Numbered from the stretch's first letter, positions 23,636 through 34,145 are shown. The stretch is 38,077 bases of DNA from Acinetobacter pragensis (GCF_001605895.1 NZ_LUAW01000032.1:1-38077), one strand, 5' to 3'. Numbers and translations are program-made. Notes: generated from the letters alone by a model not told the origin.

Positions 23636-24556
23636 TTATCCTTCCAGCACTTCTTCCAACAACTCCTCACTCGGCGCAAAATAATATGCGCCATCCATTG
23701 GGCTTACAAAATGAAGAAGCCGGTCATGAATGCCATCACCGCTGGTGCCGAACATGCGCAATAACATGCTGTCGATAATGCTTAAATTATTGGTGTAGGC
23801 AATAAAGAACAAGCCTTGATCACCGCGGCCATCCCCATAAGGCAAAGAGTGGCGCAGAATCGCCAATTCTTCACCTTCACCATCTTCAACAATAGTACGC
23901 GACACATGCGAGTTTTCAGGCTGTTCAGCTTCACTTAATTCTATGGATTCCAGCTTAGTGCGGCCAATCACATGCTCCTGAGCATCAACCTTCAGCTTTT
24001 TCCACTTGTCTAGATTGTGGCAGTAACGCTGCGCGAAAATAAACGAACCATCTGCGAATATCCCTGCATCCTCACCCAGCAGCGCAGTCTCAGCCCGGTC
24101 ATCTGGAAACTGAGGATTTTCAGTGCCGTCAATAAAGCCGGTTAAATCACGTCCATCAAAATTACGGAAGCAAACACGTTCATCCAGCACTTCAACTTTG
24201 TCCTGAATGCCGTCAAAAAAAGCTTGGCTCAGAGCAAAACAAATATCAGTGCGCTGCGCAGCAATATGAATGAATACATCGGCAGGCACGACGGGCATTT
24301 GAAAAGTGCCTGCGATCGGATCAAGCTGCTTAAAGCCCACAGGCGCTTGACTGTACAGCTGAGCCCAAAGCTCTGGTCCAAACGCCACAGCAGTTTTAAT
24401 ATCTGCTTTAGGATGCTGGGTGATTAAACGGTCACGCGCAGAAAATAAATCTTCCAGTTTTTCTTTTAATTCTTCAATGCTTAAATCTTTTAAACGTAAA
24501 ACGATAAAACGGGCATGATCCGAAGGTAATGGCAAAATTACAGATTGGGCGGTCAT
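23636..24556 (-). CDS. DyP-type heme peroxidase (YfeX-like)
   Basis: This is a dye-decolourising peroxidase (306 residues), apparently cytoplasmic because no signal is seen. The GXXDG motif is GFIDG (140-144, catalytic D143) followed by TENP. The proximal heme ligand is H217 in NSHVSRT, and the distal Arg is R235 in ILRHSLPYG. QGLFFIAYTNNL and a C-terminal DGAYYFAPS complete the family pattern. Length is normal for YfeX. AGGAG lies six bases before the ATG. It uses peroxide to oxidise porphyrinogens or other substrates; the natural substrate is uncertain. Its 3' end is the source-type sequence of the stray repeat at 22692-22878. It is not obviously linked in function to the T6SS island. Confidence 0.92.
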   Translation of the reverse strand: MTAQSVILPLPSDHARFIVLRLKDLSIEELKEKLEDLFSARDRLITQHPKADIKTAVAFGPELWAQLYSQAPVGFKQLDPIAGTFQMPVVPADVFIHIAAQRTDICFALSQAFFDGIQDKVEVLDERVCFRNFDGRDLTGFIDGTENPQFPDDRAETALLGEDAGIFADGSFIFAQRYCHNLDKWKKLKVDAQEHVIGRTKLESIELSEAEQPENSHVSRTIVEDGEGEELAILRHSLPYGDGRGDQGLFFIAYTNNLSIIDSMLLRMFGTSGDGIHDRLLHFVSPMDGAYYFAPSEELLEEVLEG

Positions 24557-24719
24557 TCATGGCTCCTAAAATATTTGTATTTTCTGCGTAGCTCTGACTA
24601 TTGTGCCTGATCAGAATTGATGAGGGTAGCCCATGCGGTATTTTTAATCGGCAATTTTCACCGTTTAAATGCTGTAAATATCATATAATTAAACGGGTCT
24701 TCTTAATACATTCAATTCT

Positions 24720-25340
24720 ATGTCCTTCCAAATTTGGCTGGCCTATATGCTGGCGTGCTGGGTCATCAGCATTTCTCCTGGCGCAGGCGCAATTGCCTCA
24801 ATGTCGAGCGGCCTCAATTATGGCTTTAAACGCGGCTATTGGAATGCCTTAGGCTTGCAGATAGCCTTGCTGGTGCAAATCGGAGTTGTGGCTGCTGGAG
24901 CAGGGGTGCTTTTTGCCACTACGCCCATGGCATTTTTGGCCGTGAAATGGTTTGGTGTCGGATATTTGCTGTATCTGGCGTATTTGCAGTGGACTGCGCC
25001 AGCAACGGCTATTGAAATCCAGCAGAATTTGCCGGATAAATCGCGCAGTAAACTGATACTGAACGGTTTTCTGGTCAATATGAGCAACCCGAAGGCGATT
25101 GTATTTTTATTGGCAGTTTTACCGCAGTTTTTAGATTTGTCTAAACCACAGTGGATTCAATATGTCATCATGGCAGTGACCATGATCAGTATCGATTTAA
25201 TCGTGATGGCAGGCTATACCGGATTGGCGGCCAAAGTGCTTCGTCTATTAAAGTCGCCTGAACAGCAAAAATATATGAACCGGACTTTTGCCGTGCTTTT
25301 TGCCTGCGCGGCCAGTTTGCTCAGTTTCGTGCATCAGTAA
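24720..25340 (+). CDS. LysE/RhtB family amino-acid exporter
   Basis: This is a small inner-membrane exporter (206 residues) with about six hydrophobic segments. The N-terminal SPGAGAIASMSSGLNYGFKRG is the family's diagnostic loop, and GFLVNMSNPKAIVFLLAVLPQF is the second conserved block. It probably exports an amino acid such as threonine, homoserine or lysine; substrate cannot be told. It is divergent from the DyP gene across 163 bases, and no clear ribosome binding site precedes the ATG. Confidence 0.9.
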   Translation: MSFQIWLAYMLACWVISISPGAGAIASMSSGLNYGFKRGYWNALGLQIALLVQIGVVAAGAGVLFATTPMAFLAVKWFGVGYLLYLAYLQWTAPATAIEIQQNLPDKSRSKLILNGFLVNMSNPKAIVFLLAVLPQFLDLSKPQWIQYVIMAVTMISIDLIVMAGYTGLAAKVLRLLKSPEQQKYMNRTFAVLFACAASLLSFVHQ

Positions 25341-25568
25341 CAAATTGAGCTAAGTTTTAGATTAAAAACATAATTTCTATAATAAAGCGCTAATCATTAA
25401 AAATATAAACAATATAAAAATATCGATAGGCATGTGGTGTTGATACGCCATCTTTTCTTTCGCGGCAAAGTGGATTATTTCTTGTGGCGGGCGGCGTATA
25501 GCTAGGATTGGCAAACCAAACCCTGAACTTAGATTTTATAAACTGAAAAATAGTTTTTAAAACAGCAT

Positions 25569-25596
25569 AAAAAAACTGCGCTAGCGCAGTTTTTTT
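25569..25596. terminator. Bidirectional terminator between LysE and znuB
   Basis: The core ACTGCGCTAGCGCAGT is a perfect palindrome flanked by seven A and seven T, giving a symmetric hairpin with T-runs in both directions. It sits 12 bases past the znuB stop and also faces the LysE gene. Confidence 0.9.
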
Positions 25597-25607
25597 AATA
25601 TTTAAAT

Positions 25608-26408
25608 TTAAGCGATTTTTTTCACTTTCTGCATGGTAAAAATAACGGCAAATAGAATCGCCATGGTCAGTACAATGCTCAGGCCGGTCGATACATTCAG
25701 GCCAGCGCTGGACCATAAGCCTACGGTAATGCCGATTTGGGCAAAAATAAATGCCCAAATCACCATTTGTTTAGGTGAGTTCGCCATCAATCGAGCTGTT
25801 AAAGCAGGAATCACCAGCAAAGCGCCCATCAGCAAAGAGCCGACTGCACGCAATGCCAGAACTGTGAACAAGGCCAGTAGCAGCATAAAAATCAGGCGCT
25901 GCCATTTGGCGTTGACGCCTTCGCTGATCGCAATGTCTGGATCTATGGCAATTTGAATCTGCGCTTGCCAGCTTTTATATAGAACAGCCAAAGCCACCGC
26001 AATGACTGCCGCGAAGACGGGCAGGTCAGACCATGCAATCGTCAATAAATCGCCAAACAGGTAGCTGAGCAGTTCAGGGCGCAGCTCAGGCAAATGCTGA
26101 ATCAGCAAAAGGCCAGAACAGAGCAAGGTGGCCGAGCAGAGCGCCAGCAGCGCATCATTCGGCAATCGGGGATCATGTAGAATCCATAAAATTCCCACCA
26201 GCATGACAGCCAAAAGGGTCACGCCCATCCATAACGGCAGACTGAGCGCTCCGGCTATAGCAACGCCCAGCAGTGTGCCATGCGCCATGGTATCGGCAAA
26301 AAAAGACATGCGGCGCCACAGCATCAGGCAGCCCAGCGGCGCAGTCAGAAAGACCAATAAGGTTCCCATAATCCATGCGGGCAACAGCAGTTGTAACCAT
26401 TCCATCAT
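25608..26408 (-). CDS. znuB: ZnuB, zinc ABC transporter permease
   Basis: This is an inner-membrane permease of the ABC-3 (manganese/zinc) family (266 residues, about eight hydrophobic segments). Family marks are FLTAPLGCLMLWRRMSFFADTMAH near the N-terminus, SYLFGDLLTIAWSDL in the middle, and RAVGSLLMGALLVIPALTARL towards the end. It imports Zn2+ from ZnuA using ZnuC. It starts three bases after the znuC stop, with GGAAG upstream, so znuC and znuB are co-translated. It is last in the zur-znuC-znuB operon. Confidence 0.95.
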   Translation of the reverse strand: MMEWLQLLLPAWIMGTLLVFLTAPLGCLMLWRRMSFFADTMAHGTLLGVAIAGALSLPLWMGVTLLAVMLVGILWILHDPRLPNDALLALCSATLLCSGLLLIQHLPELRPELLSYLFGDLLTIAWSDLPVFAAVIAVALAVLYKSWQAQIQIAIDPDIAISEGVNAKWQRLIFMLLLALFTVLALRAVGSLLMGALLVIPALTARLMANSPKQMVIWAFIFAQIGITVGLWSSAGLNVSTGLSIVLTMAILFAVIFTMQKVKKIA

Positions 26409-26411
26409 GGC

Positions 26412-27191
26412 TTAAGCTTCCGGTTCGGGGTGGATGTGCGGGCGCGGATCGTGCTGGCAGGGTGTTGCAGAGTCCCCATGGCCGCAATGATCATGATGAT
26501 GCTGATAGAACACGCGGTTGGTGCCGAAAATCGCCTGATATTCGGGATGCTGCTGGACATTTTCCGGCAAGCCGCTGCAGCAGATGTGCTTGTTCAGGCA
26601 AACCACGCGGTGTGTGCCTTGCATCACCCACTGTAAATCATGTGACACCATCAGCACGGCACAGCCGTATTTTTCAGGCAGGCTGCGCACATAGTCGTAC
26701 AGTTCCGCTTCAGATTGAATATCCAAGCCTTGCATTGGCTCATCCAGCACCAGCACATTCGGCTGGCGTAAAAGGGCGCGGGCAATCAGCACGCGCTGGC
26801 GTTCGCCACCGGACAGCTGCTGCACTTTGGCATTCTGTAATTTTGCAATGCCGGTATCACGGATAATCTCTGCCTTTATAGAGGCTTTGCATTTTTCCAA
26901 TGCCAGCAGATCCGACACTCTTAAGGGCATGCTGTGCGATGGGTTGAATTTTTGCGGAACATAGGAGAATTTTAAATTCTTTGCCGTGCTGATTTGTCCG
27001 GATTGCGGCTTTAGAATTCCCAGCAGCACTTTAATCAGGGTGGATTTGCCTGCGCCGTTCGGGCCGATCAGCGTGACAATTTCACGGTCATGCAGTGTGA
27101 AATCGACATGTTTCAAAATGTCGCGTTCATCAATGCGCACCAGAATGTTTTTGAGCTCAATCAGAGGGCTTGCGTTTAGTGTGTACGGCAC
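26412..27191 (-). CDS. znuC: ZnuC, zinc ABC transporter ATPase with His-rich tail
   Basis: This is the cytoplasmic ATPase of the zinc importer (259 residues). Walker A GPNGAGKST, Q-loop YVPQKF, signature LSGGERQR, Walker B VLVLDEPMQGLD and H-loop VSHDLQWV are intact. The C-terminal 30 or so residues are rich in His and Cys (QHHHDHCGHGDS, then PCQHDPRPHIHPEPEA), a likely zinc-sensing or buffering tail. The start is GTG at 27191, which overlaps the zur stop by 16 bases, with AGGA about 11 bases upstream. ZnuC is in the zur-led operon. Confidence 0.95.
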   Translation of the reverse strand: MPYTLNASPLIELKNILVRIDERDILKHVDFTLHDREIVTLIGPNGAGKSTLIKVLLGILKPQSGQISTAKNLKFSYVPQKFNPSHSMPLRVSDLLALEKCKASIKAEIIRDTGIAKLQNAKVQQLSGGERQRVLIARALLRQPNVLVLDEPMQGLDIQSEAELYDYVRSLPEKYGCAVLMVSHDLQWVMQGTHRVVCLNKHICCSGLPENVQQHPEYQAIFGTNRVFYQHHHDHCGHGDSATPCQHDPRPHIHPEPEA

Positions 27192-27670
27192 TGCTGACAG
27201 ATTCCTGAAATTTCAATAATGCTGTGATGTGCGGTGAAATGGTCAGACGCAGACAATTCATCGAGCTGCTGCAGCAGGCCTTGCGCAGAAGCTTCTTTCA
27301 CCGTTTTGCATTCGGTGCAAATTAAAAAGGCGGCCTGATGCCCTTCACGCGGATGGCAGCAGGGGATATAGGCATTAATTGAGGTCAGGCGGTGAATCAG
27401 GCCTTTTTCCAATAAAAAGTCCAAGGTGCGGTACACCGTCGGCGGGGCAGCAGGGCGGTCAGAATCGCTTTTGATTTTTGCCAAAAGGTCGTATGCGCCC
27501 ATCGGGCCTGCCGCATTTAAAATCAGCTCCAGCACTTCCTTGCGCAAAGGTGTGAGGCGCGCGCCTGAAGCCGAACACATGCTTTCAGCGTCTGCAAGCC
27601 GCTGCGCCACATTCGGGTGGTCGTGTACGCCATGCAATGCATTGTGATGTTCGTGCGAACAAGAGCTCAT
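27176..27670 (-). CDS. zur: Zur, zinc uptake regulator (Fur family)
   Basis: This is a zinc-responsive repressor (164 residues). The winged-helix recognition segment is PTVYRTLDFLLEKGLI (about 77-92). Structural zinc cysteines are paired as ICTEC (118, 121) and ICQQC (158, 161), and CCHPREGHQ and HFTAHHS supply likely regulatory ligands. The N-terminus is unusually His/Cys-rich (SSCSHEHHNALHGVHDH). I chose the ATG at 27670, with GAGG upstream, over one four codons earlier. It is first in zur-znuC-znuB and divergent from znuA across a Zur-box palindrome, so it probably represses both operons, including itself. Confidence 0.95.
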   Translation of the reverse strand: MSSCSHEHHNALHGVHDHPNVAQRLADAESMCSASGARLTPLRKEVLELILNAAGPMGAYDLLAKIKSDSDRPAAPPTVYRTLDFLLEKGLIHRLTSINAYIPCCHPREGHQAAFLICTECKTVKEASAQGLLQQLDELSASDHFTAHHSIIEISGICQQCRTH

Positions 27671-27766
27671 GATTAACCTCAAGTGCGAAACTATAAAAGA
27701 AAAAGACTTTAAATCTTAGCATGAAGCGAGGCAAGTTTCGATCAGGCATAGGTATTTTTGAGATTT

Positions 27767-27781
27767 TGTTATATTATAACA
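27767..27781. promoter_or_regulatory. Zur box in the zur/znuA divergent promoter region
   Basis: TGTTATATTATAACA is a perfect 15-base hyphenated palindrome matching the core of the gammaproteobacterial Zur operator (GTTATA-N-TATAAC). It lies 28 bases before the znuA start and about 97 bases before the zur start, where bound Zur would block znuA transcription. Confidence 0.9.
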
Positions 27782-27808
27782 CTATCCCATTCTTTAGTGA
27801 TTTTCTTC

Positions 27809-28648
27809 ATGTCCCGTATCTTGGCTTTCTGCGCTTTTGCTTTTTTCAGCTCGATCAGCTGGGCGCAAGGATTAGTGGTTTCTACACATCCCATTTATCT
27901 CATTGCGCAGGAAGTGACCAAGGGCGTCGAGCAGCCGACGTTATTATTGAAAAATCAATCAGGGCATGATGTCAGCCTGACCCCGATGCACCGCAAGATT
28001 GTACAGGATGCGAATTTAGTCATTTGGCTGGGCAAAGCGCATGAAGCGCCATTAGAAAAACTGCTGTCTGGCAGCAGCAAGAGCATTGCGCTGCTGGATT
28101 CGGGCATTTTATCTACCTTGCCGATGCGCAATCCGCGCGGGCAGGCGCTGCCGAATACCGTAGATACGCATGTATGGCTGGAACCGAACAATGCTGTGCG
28201 TATCGGCTTTTTTATTGCCGCCTTGCGTTCGCAGCAAATGCCGGCGCACCGCGAACAGTACTGGGCCAATGCCAGAGCCTTTGCGCACAACATGCTGACT
28301 GAGTCATACAAGGTCAGCAGCGCTGGCGCTGCGCAGCCTTACTGGTCTTATCATGATGCATATCAGTATCTGGAACGTCCATTGAATTTGAAGTTTGCTG
28401 GCGCCTTAACGGATGACCCGCATATTGCGCCGACTATCGCGCAAATTAAATACCTGCAGGACAGCCGTCCAAAAGCCAAAATGTGCCTGCTGGCAGAAGG
28501 GCAGGCCAGTAAAAATCAGTATCAAAAACTGAATCCCATCATTTTTCAGCATGTTGATGAAAGCATGAACGCTGAGACCAGTTTTATCCACGCGTGGAAA
28601 ACTTTAGCCGAGCAAACCCGCAGCTGTGTGCTAAATGCTCGGAAATAA
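27809..28648 (+). CDS. znuA: ZnuA, periplasmic zinc-binding protein
   Basis: This is a cluster A-I metal-binding protein (279 residues) that captures Zn2+ in the periplasm. A signal peptide MSRILAFCAFAFFSSISWA precedes the mature start. Zinc-ligand positions appear as STHPIYLIAQEV, DTHVWLEPNN and YWSYHDAYQYLERPL; GHDVSLTPMHRKIVQDANLVIWLG is another family block. The long His/Asp-rich loop of some ZnuAs is absent. I chose ATG 27809, where the signal peptide begins, over one 17 codons upstream that would overlap the Zur box. It is divergent from zur and controlled by it. Confidence 0.93.
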   Translation: MSRILAFCAFAFFSSISWAQGLVVSTHPIYLIAQEVTKGVEQPTLLLKNQSGHDVSLTPMHRKIVQDANLVIWLGKAHEAPLEKLLSGSSKSIALLDSGILSTLPMRNPRGQALPNTVDTHVWLEPNNAVRIGFFIAALRSQQMPAHREQYWANARAFAHNMLTESYKVSSAGAAQPYWSYHDAYQYLERPLNLKFAGALTDDPHIAPTIAQIKYLQDSRPKAKMCLLAEGQASKNQYQKLNPIIFQHVDESMNAETSFIHAWKTLAEQTRSCVLNARK

Positions 28649-28726
28649 TGCAAAAAATAATCAACAGCTGTTTAATTTGAAAGCAGTCCAAACATGCAAA
28701 AAAACAAGACTTAGGTCGGGAAATGA

Positions 28727-28755
28727 TTGCATGTTCAGGGGTGTAACTCTATAAT
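28727..28755 (+). promoter_or_regulatory. Sigma-70 promoter of the atp operon
   Basis: TTGCAT (28727-28732) and a perfect TATAAT (28750-28755) are separated by 17 bases. Transcription should begin near 28762, leaving a leader of about 57 bases before atpI. Confidence 0.8.
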
Positions 28756-28818
28756 GCCTGCGATTAAAAATAATCATCAGCTAAACTTGTCAAGCATAAT
28801 TGCTGTGAGTGTACAAAA

Positions 28819-29217
28819 ATGAGCCGAACTAGTCGCTTGATTGATCGACGATTAGCGAAAGCTTTGATCATCTTGCAAGCATTAATGATTCCTGTTTCAG
28901 CCTTGATTGGATGGGTCTTAAAAGATTCTGTAGCAGCATGGAGTGCGGCCTTGGGTGCACTGGTATGCTGGCTGGCGAGCTGCTATTTTACATGGCAGTC
29001 GTTTCGGGCCTCTGGTGCCCGCGCCACCAAACAAGTGCTGTCCAACATGTATCGTGGCATGATGGGCAAGTTTGCAATTGTGATTGTTGGATTCATTTTA
29101 ATTTTAAGCAATGTAAAGCCGCTGTCACCGGCTGCATTATTTTGCGGCTTTATCCTCGTTCAGGCCATGACGTGGGTCGCTCCATTTTGGGCGTCACGTC
29201 TGCAGAAACGGGTTTAA
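28819..29217 (+). CDS. atpI: AtpI, ATP synthase assembly protein I
   Basis: This is a small membrane protein (132 residues) with about four hydrophobic segments, which helps assemble the c-ring and is not a part of the finished enzyme. GWVLKDSVAAWSAALGALVCWLAS and MYRGMMGKFAIVIVGF are typical of proteobacterial AtpI. It leads the ATP synthase operon, 57 bases after the predicted transcription start, with only a weak ribosome binding site. The gap to atpB is 104 bases. Confidence 0.88.
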   Translation: MSRTSRLIDRRLAKALIILQALMIPVSALIGWVLKDSVAAWSAALGALVCWLASCYFTWQSFRASGARATKQVLSNMYRGMMGKFAIVIVGFILILSNVKPLSPAALFCGFILVQAMTWVAPFWASRLQKRV

Positions 29218-29318
29218 GCGCAGCTGAAATTGAAAAGTTTTTTCAGGAGCTGGCGAGATATCAAGCAGCACGCGATATTCGTGAGTTCCATTTAGTTTTT
29301 GACATTGACCAGGTGTGA

Positions 29319-30197
<879 letters not shown>

Positions 30198-30274
30198 TGG
30201 TATTGCCTAACTGTCGATGGATGGTTAGGCGCATAATTTTTTTAATTTAACTTGGTATAAAACCTAACCTCTGA

Positions 30275-30529
<255 letters not shown>

Positions 30530-30567
30530 TCAGCTTAATTCCTAAATTAAACTATTGAGGAATAGCA

Positions 30568-31038
30568 ATGAATATTAACCTCACATTGATTGGTCAAGCG
30601 ATCTCGTTTGCGATTTTCGTCGCATTCTGTATGAAGTTCGTATGGCCACCACTAATCAATGCGATTAGTGAGCGTCAGCGCAAAATCGCTGATGGCTTAA
30701 ATGCAGCTGAAAAAGCTAAAGCTGATCTTGCCGATGCGCAAGCTCAAGTAAAAGCTGAATTAGATGCAGCTAAAGCGCAAGCGGCTCAATTGATCGAACA
30801 AGCGAACCGCCGCGGTGCACAATTGGTAGAAGAAGCGCGTACTCAAGCATCTGCTGAAGGTGAGCGCATCCGTCAACAGGCTAAAGAAGCTGTTGATACT
30901 GAAATCAATTCTGCCCGTGAAGAATTACGTCAACAAGTGGCTGCTTTGGCAGTGACTGGCGCTGAGAAAATTCTTAGCCAGCAAGTTGACGCAGAAGCTC
31001 ACAATGCCATGCTGACTCAGCTGGCTGCTAAACTTTAA
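30568..31038 (+). CDS. atpF: ATP synthase F0 subunit b
   Basis: This is the peripheral stalk subunit (156 residues). One N-terminal membrane helix ([22 protein letters not shown]) is followed by a long Ala/Gln/Glu-rich coiled coil to the end, of normal length. GAGGA lies upstream. It dimerises and links F0 to the delta subunit. Confidence 0.97.
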   Translation: MNINLTLIGQAISFAIFVAFCMKFVWPPLINAISERQRKIADGLNAAEKAKADLADAQAQVKAELDAAKAQAAQLIEQANRRGAQLVEEARTQASAEGERIRQQAKEAVDTEINSAREELRQQVAALAVTGAEKILSQQVDAEAHNAMLTQLAAKL

Positions 31039-31049
31039 GAGAGGCGATT

Positions 31050-31586
31050 ATGGCTGAACTCTTGACGTTGGCACGCCCATACGCTAAGGCAGCATTTGCT
31101 TATGCTTCTGAGCAAGGTGCAGTTGACTCTTGGTCAAATGCATTAGATTTGCTTAGTGCAGCAGTGCAAGATGAAGCATTTTCAGCTTACTTGAATCGCC
31201 CTGAGCTTACTCCTGCAGAGCAGGTAAGTGTTTTTGCCAAAGTTTTAGGTGAAGATCAGACTGCAGCGGTGTCAAACTTTTTGACATTGCTTGCCGAGAA
31301 TGACCGTCTGGCGCTTTTACCTGAAATTGCAGAAGAATACGAGCAGCTCAAGTCACAGAATAACAATACTGTGGATGTTGTGATTGAATCAGCATTCCCA
31401 TTGACTTCTGTACAGGAACAATTGCTGGCACAGGCGTTGGAAAAACGTTTTGAAGCAGCTGTAAATGTTTCTGTTGAAGTTAAGCCAGAGCTAATTGCTG
31501 GTGTGGTTATTCGTGCAGGCGACCAAGTGATAGATGATTCTGCGCTTAACAAGCTTGAAAAAATGCGGACACGTCTTCTTGCCTAA
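31050..31586 (+). CDS. atpH: ATP synthase F1 subunit delta
   Basis: This is the cap of the peripheral stalk (178 residues), connecting subunit b with the top of alpha3beta3. [13 protein letters not shown] at the start and [29 protein letters not shown] at the end are the two family blocks (the second is part of the C-terminal domain). It lies 11 bases after atpF. Confidence 0.96.
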   Translation: MAELLTLARPYAKAAFAYASEQGAVDSWSNALDLLSAAVQDEAFSAYLNRPELTPAEQVSVFAKVLGEDQTAAVSNFLTLLAENDRLALLPEIAEEYEQLKSQNNNTVDVVIESAFPLTSVQEQLLAQALEKRFEAAVNVSVEVKPELIAGVVIRAGDQVIDDSALNKLEKMRTRLLA

Positions 31587-31629
31587 TCGCATTGAAGACT
31601 GAACTTAAAAAAGATTGAGGTATAGCGCA

Positions 31630-33174
31630 ATGCAACAACTGAATCCATCCGAGATCAGTGCGCTCATTAAACAGCGTATCGGCGATCTGGACACCAGCGC
31701 GACCGCTAAGAACGAAGGGACCATTGTTATGGTTTCCGACGGTATTGTGCGTATTCACGGCCTAGCTGATGCTATGTACGGTGAAATGATCGAATTCGAC
31801 GGCGGCTTATTTGGTATGGCACTGAACCTAGAACAGGATTCAGTGGGCGTCGTTGTTTTAGGTAACTACTTAAGCCTTCAAGAAGGTCAAAAAGCGCGTT
31901 GCACAGGTCGTGTATTAGAAGTTCCGGTTGGTCCAGAACTTTTAGGCCGTGTAGTAGATGCTTTGGGTAACCCAATTGATGCTAAAGGCCCAATTGATGC
32001 TAAATTAACTGATGCTGTTGAAAAAGTAGCACCAGGCGTAATTTGGCGTCAATCAGTGGATGAACCTGTACAAACTGGTTATAAATCAGTAGATACAATG
32101 ATCCCTGTAGGCCGTGGTCAACGTGAGTTGATCATTGGTGACCGTCAAACTGGTAAAACAGCAATGGCGATCGATGCGATCATCGCTCAGAAAAACTCTG
32201 GCATTAAATGTGTATACGTAGCTATTGGTCAAAAACAATCGACTATCGCTAACGTTGTACGCAAGCTGGAAGAAACTGGCGCTATGGCGTATACAACTGT
32301 TGTAGCAGCAGGCGCATCTGATCCAGCAGCAATGCTGTATTTGGCTCCTTACTCTGGCTGTACAATGGGCGAATACTTCCGTGACCGCGGTGAAGACGCG
32401 CTTATCATTTATGATGACTTGTCTAAGCAAGCTGTTGCGTATCGTCAAATTTCATTGCTTTTACGCCGTCCACCAGGTCGTGAAGCGTATCCAGGTGACG
32501 TGTTCTATCTACACTCGCGTCTACTTGAACGTGCTTCTCGCGTATCTGCTGACTACGTTGAAAAATTCACTAACGGTGAAGTTAAAGGCCAAACTGGTTC
32601 ATTAACTGCATTGCCGATTATTGAAACTCAAGCGGGTGACGTATCTGCATTCGTACCGACTAACGTAATTTCGATTACTGATGGTCAGATCTTCCTAGAA
32701 ACATCATTGTTCAACGCAGGTATCCGTCCTGCTGTGAACGCGGGTATCTCTGTATCCCGTGTTGGTGGTTCAGCTCAAACGAAGATCATCAAAAAATTGT
32801 CTGGTGGTATCCGTACCGCTTTGGCGCAATACCGTGAATTGGCAGCGTTCGCTCAGTTTGCTTCTGACCTTGATGAAGCAACACGCAAGCAATTAGAACA
32901 CGGTCAACGCGTAACTGAATTAATGAAGCAAAAACAATATGCTCCATATTCAATCGCTGACCAAGCTGTTTCAATCTATGCATCTAACGAAGGCTACATG
33001 ACTGACGTTGAAGTGAAGAAAATCGTAGACTTTGATGCTGCGCTTGTTTCTTACTTCCGTTCAGAAAATGCTGCGTTAATGCAAAAAATTGACGAGTCTG
33101 GTGCTTGGGATAAAGAAATCGAAGCATCATTCAAAGCAGGTATTGAAAGCTTTAAAGCGACTCAAACTTACTAA
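31630..33174 (+). CDS. atpA: ATP synthase F1 subunit alpha
   Basis: This is the non-catalytic nucleotide-binding subunit of the F1 head (514 residues). The P-loop is GDRQTGKT (170-177). [21 protein letters not shown] and the arginine-finger stretch [12 protein letters not shown] are intact. I chose the ATG at 31630 ([10 protein letters not shown]), with GAGG nine bases upstream, over a TTG at 31615. A 90-base gap with a hairpin follows before atpG. Confidence 0.97.
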   Translation: MQQLNPSEISALIKQRIGDLDTSATAKNEGTIVMVSDGIVRIHGLADAMYGEMIEFDGGLFGMALNLEQDSVGVVVLGNYLSLQEGQKARCTGRVLEVPVGPELLGRVVDALGNPIDAKGPIDAKLTDAVEKVAPGVIWRQSVDEPVQTGYKSVDTMIPVGRGQRELIIGDRQTGKTAMAIDAIIAQKNSGIKCVYVAIGQKQSTIANVVRKLEETGAMAYTTVVAAGASDPAAMLYLAPYSGCTMGEYFRDRGEDALIIYDDLSKQAVAYRQISLLLRRPPGREAYPGDVFYLHSRLLERASRVSADYVEKFTNGEVKGQTGSLTALPIIETQAGDVSAFVPTNVISITDGQIFLETSLFNAGIRPAVNAGISVSRVGGSAQTKIIKKLSGGIRTALAQYRELAAFAQFASDLDEATRKQLEHGQRVTELMKQKQYAPYSIADQAVSIYASNEGYMTDVEVKKIVDFDAALVSYFRSENAALMQKIDESGAWDKEIEASFKAGIESFKATQTY

Positions 33175-33232
33175 GTTTCAACTGGTTTGAAATTTAGTGT
33201 CGGTTTGGTTCACGGAATCAACCTTCGGAAGC

Positions 33233-33248
33233 TCGAAAGGGCTTTCGA
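33233..33248. other. Hairpin in the atpA-atpG gap
   Basis: TCGAAAG and CTTTCGA pair perfectly across two bases, 17 bases before the atpG start. There is no T-run, so it is unlikely to terminate; it may stabilise or process the message to tune subunit ratios. Confidence 0.5.
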
Positions 33249-33264
33249 ATACTAGGTTAAGCGT

Positions 33265-34134
33265 ATGGCAAATTTAAAAGAAATTCGCGCCAAAGTAGCT
33301 AGTATCAAAAGCACGCAGAAGATTACTCGAGCGATGCAGATGGTAGCAGCTTCTAAGATGCGTCGTGCGCAAGAGCGCATGGCTCAAGGCCGTCCGTATG
33401 CCGAAAATATGCACCGTGTAATTGCTCATTTGGTTCAAGCGAATCCTGAATACAAACACCGCTATATGGTTGAACGCCCTGTAAAACGCGTTGGCTATAT
33501 CGTTGTTTCTTCAGATCGCGGCCTTGCTGGCGGTTTGAACATTAACTTGTTCAAAAAAGTGGTAAAACACGTTCAGCAGCAACAAGAGCAGTCAATTGAA
33601 GTTCAATTTGCTTTAATTGGTCAAAAAGCGGTTTCGTTTTTTAAAAACTACGGCGGTAAAGTACTGGGTGCGACTACAAACGTAGGCGATACTCCTGGTC
33701 TTGAACAGTTATCTGGTTCTGTACAGGTGATGTTGGACGCTTATGATAGAGGCGAGTTAGACCGCATTTATCTAGTGTCAAACGGCTTTGTCAATGCCAT
33801 GACTCAAAATCAAAAAATCGAACAGCTTGTTCCTTTGGCTGCTGCTGAAGATGACAAGACTCTTAACCGTCAATACGGCTGGGATTACATCTACGAACCA
33901 GAAGCTGAAGAGCTTTTAAACGGTTTGTTGGTTCGCTATATCGAGTCTGTGGTATATCAAGGCGTGATTGAAAACATCGCATGTGAGCAGTCTGCACGTA
34001 TGGTCGCTATGAAAGCAGCGACAGACAACGCAGGCGACATCATTAAGAGCCTACAACTTATTTATAACAAGCTGCGTCAAGCCGCGATTACTCAGGAAAT
34101 TTCTGAGATCGTTGGCGGTGCCGCTGCCGTTTAA
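33265..34134 (+). CDS. atpG: ATP synthase F1 subunit gamma
   Basis: This is the central rotor shaft (289 residues). The N-terminal [20 protein letters not shown] helix and the C-terminal [20 protein letters not shown] helix form the coiled coil that turns inside the head. [11 protein letters not shown] is the conserved middle block. Length is normal. Confidence 0.97.
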   Translation: MANLKEIRAKVASIKSTQKITRAMQMVAASKMRRAQERMAQGRPYAENMHRVIAHLVQANPEYKHRYMVERPVKRVGYIVVSSDRGLAGGLNINLFKKVVKHVQQQQEQSIEVQFALIGQKAVSFFKNYGGKVLGATTNVGDTPGLEQLSGSVQVMLDAYDRGELDRIYLVSNGFVNAMTQNQKIEQLVPLAAAEDDKTLNRQYGWDYIYEPEAEELLNGLLVRYIESVVYQGVIENIACEQSARMVAMKAATDNAGDIIKSLQLIYNKLRQAAITQEISEIVGGAAAV

Positions 34135-34145
34135 CATTATTTTGA

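Noticed and set aside
29218..29318. Open frame of about 33 codons between atpI and atpB (SAAEIEKFFQELARYQAARD...), ending three bases before atpB, in the -1 frame of atpI
   Set aside because: It has no start or ribosome binding site of its own and no recognisable slippery site at the end of atpI. A run of this length without stops is not improbable by chance.
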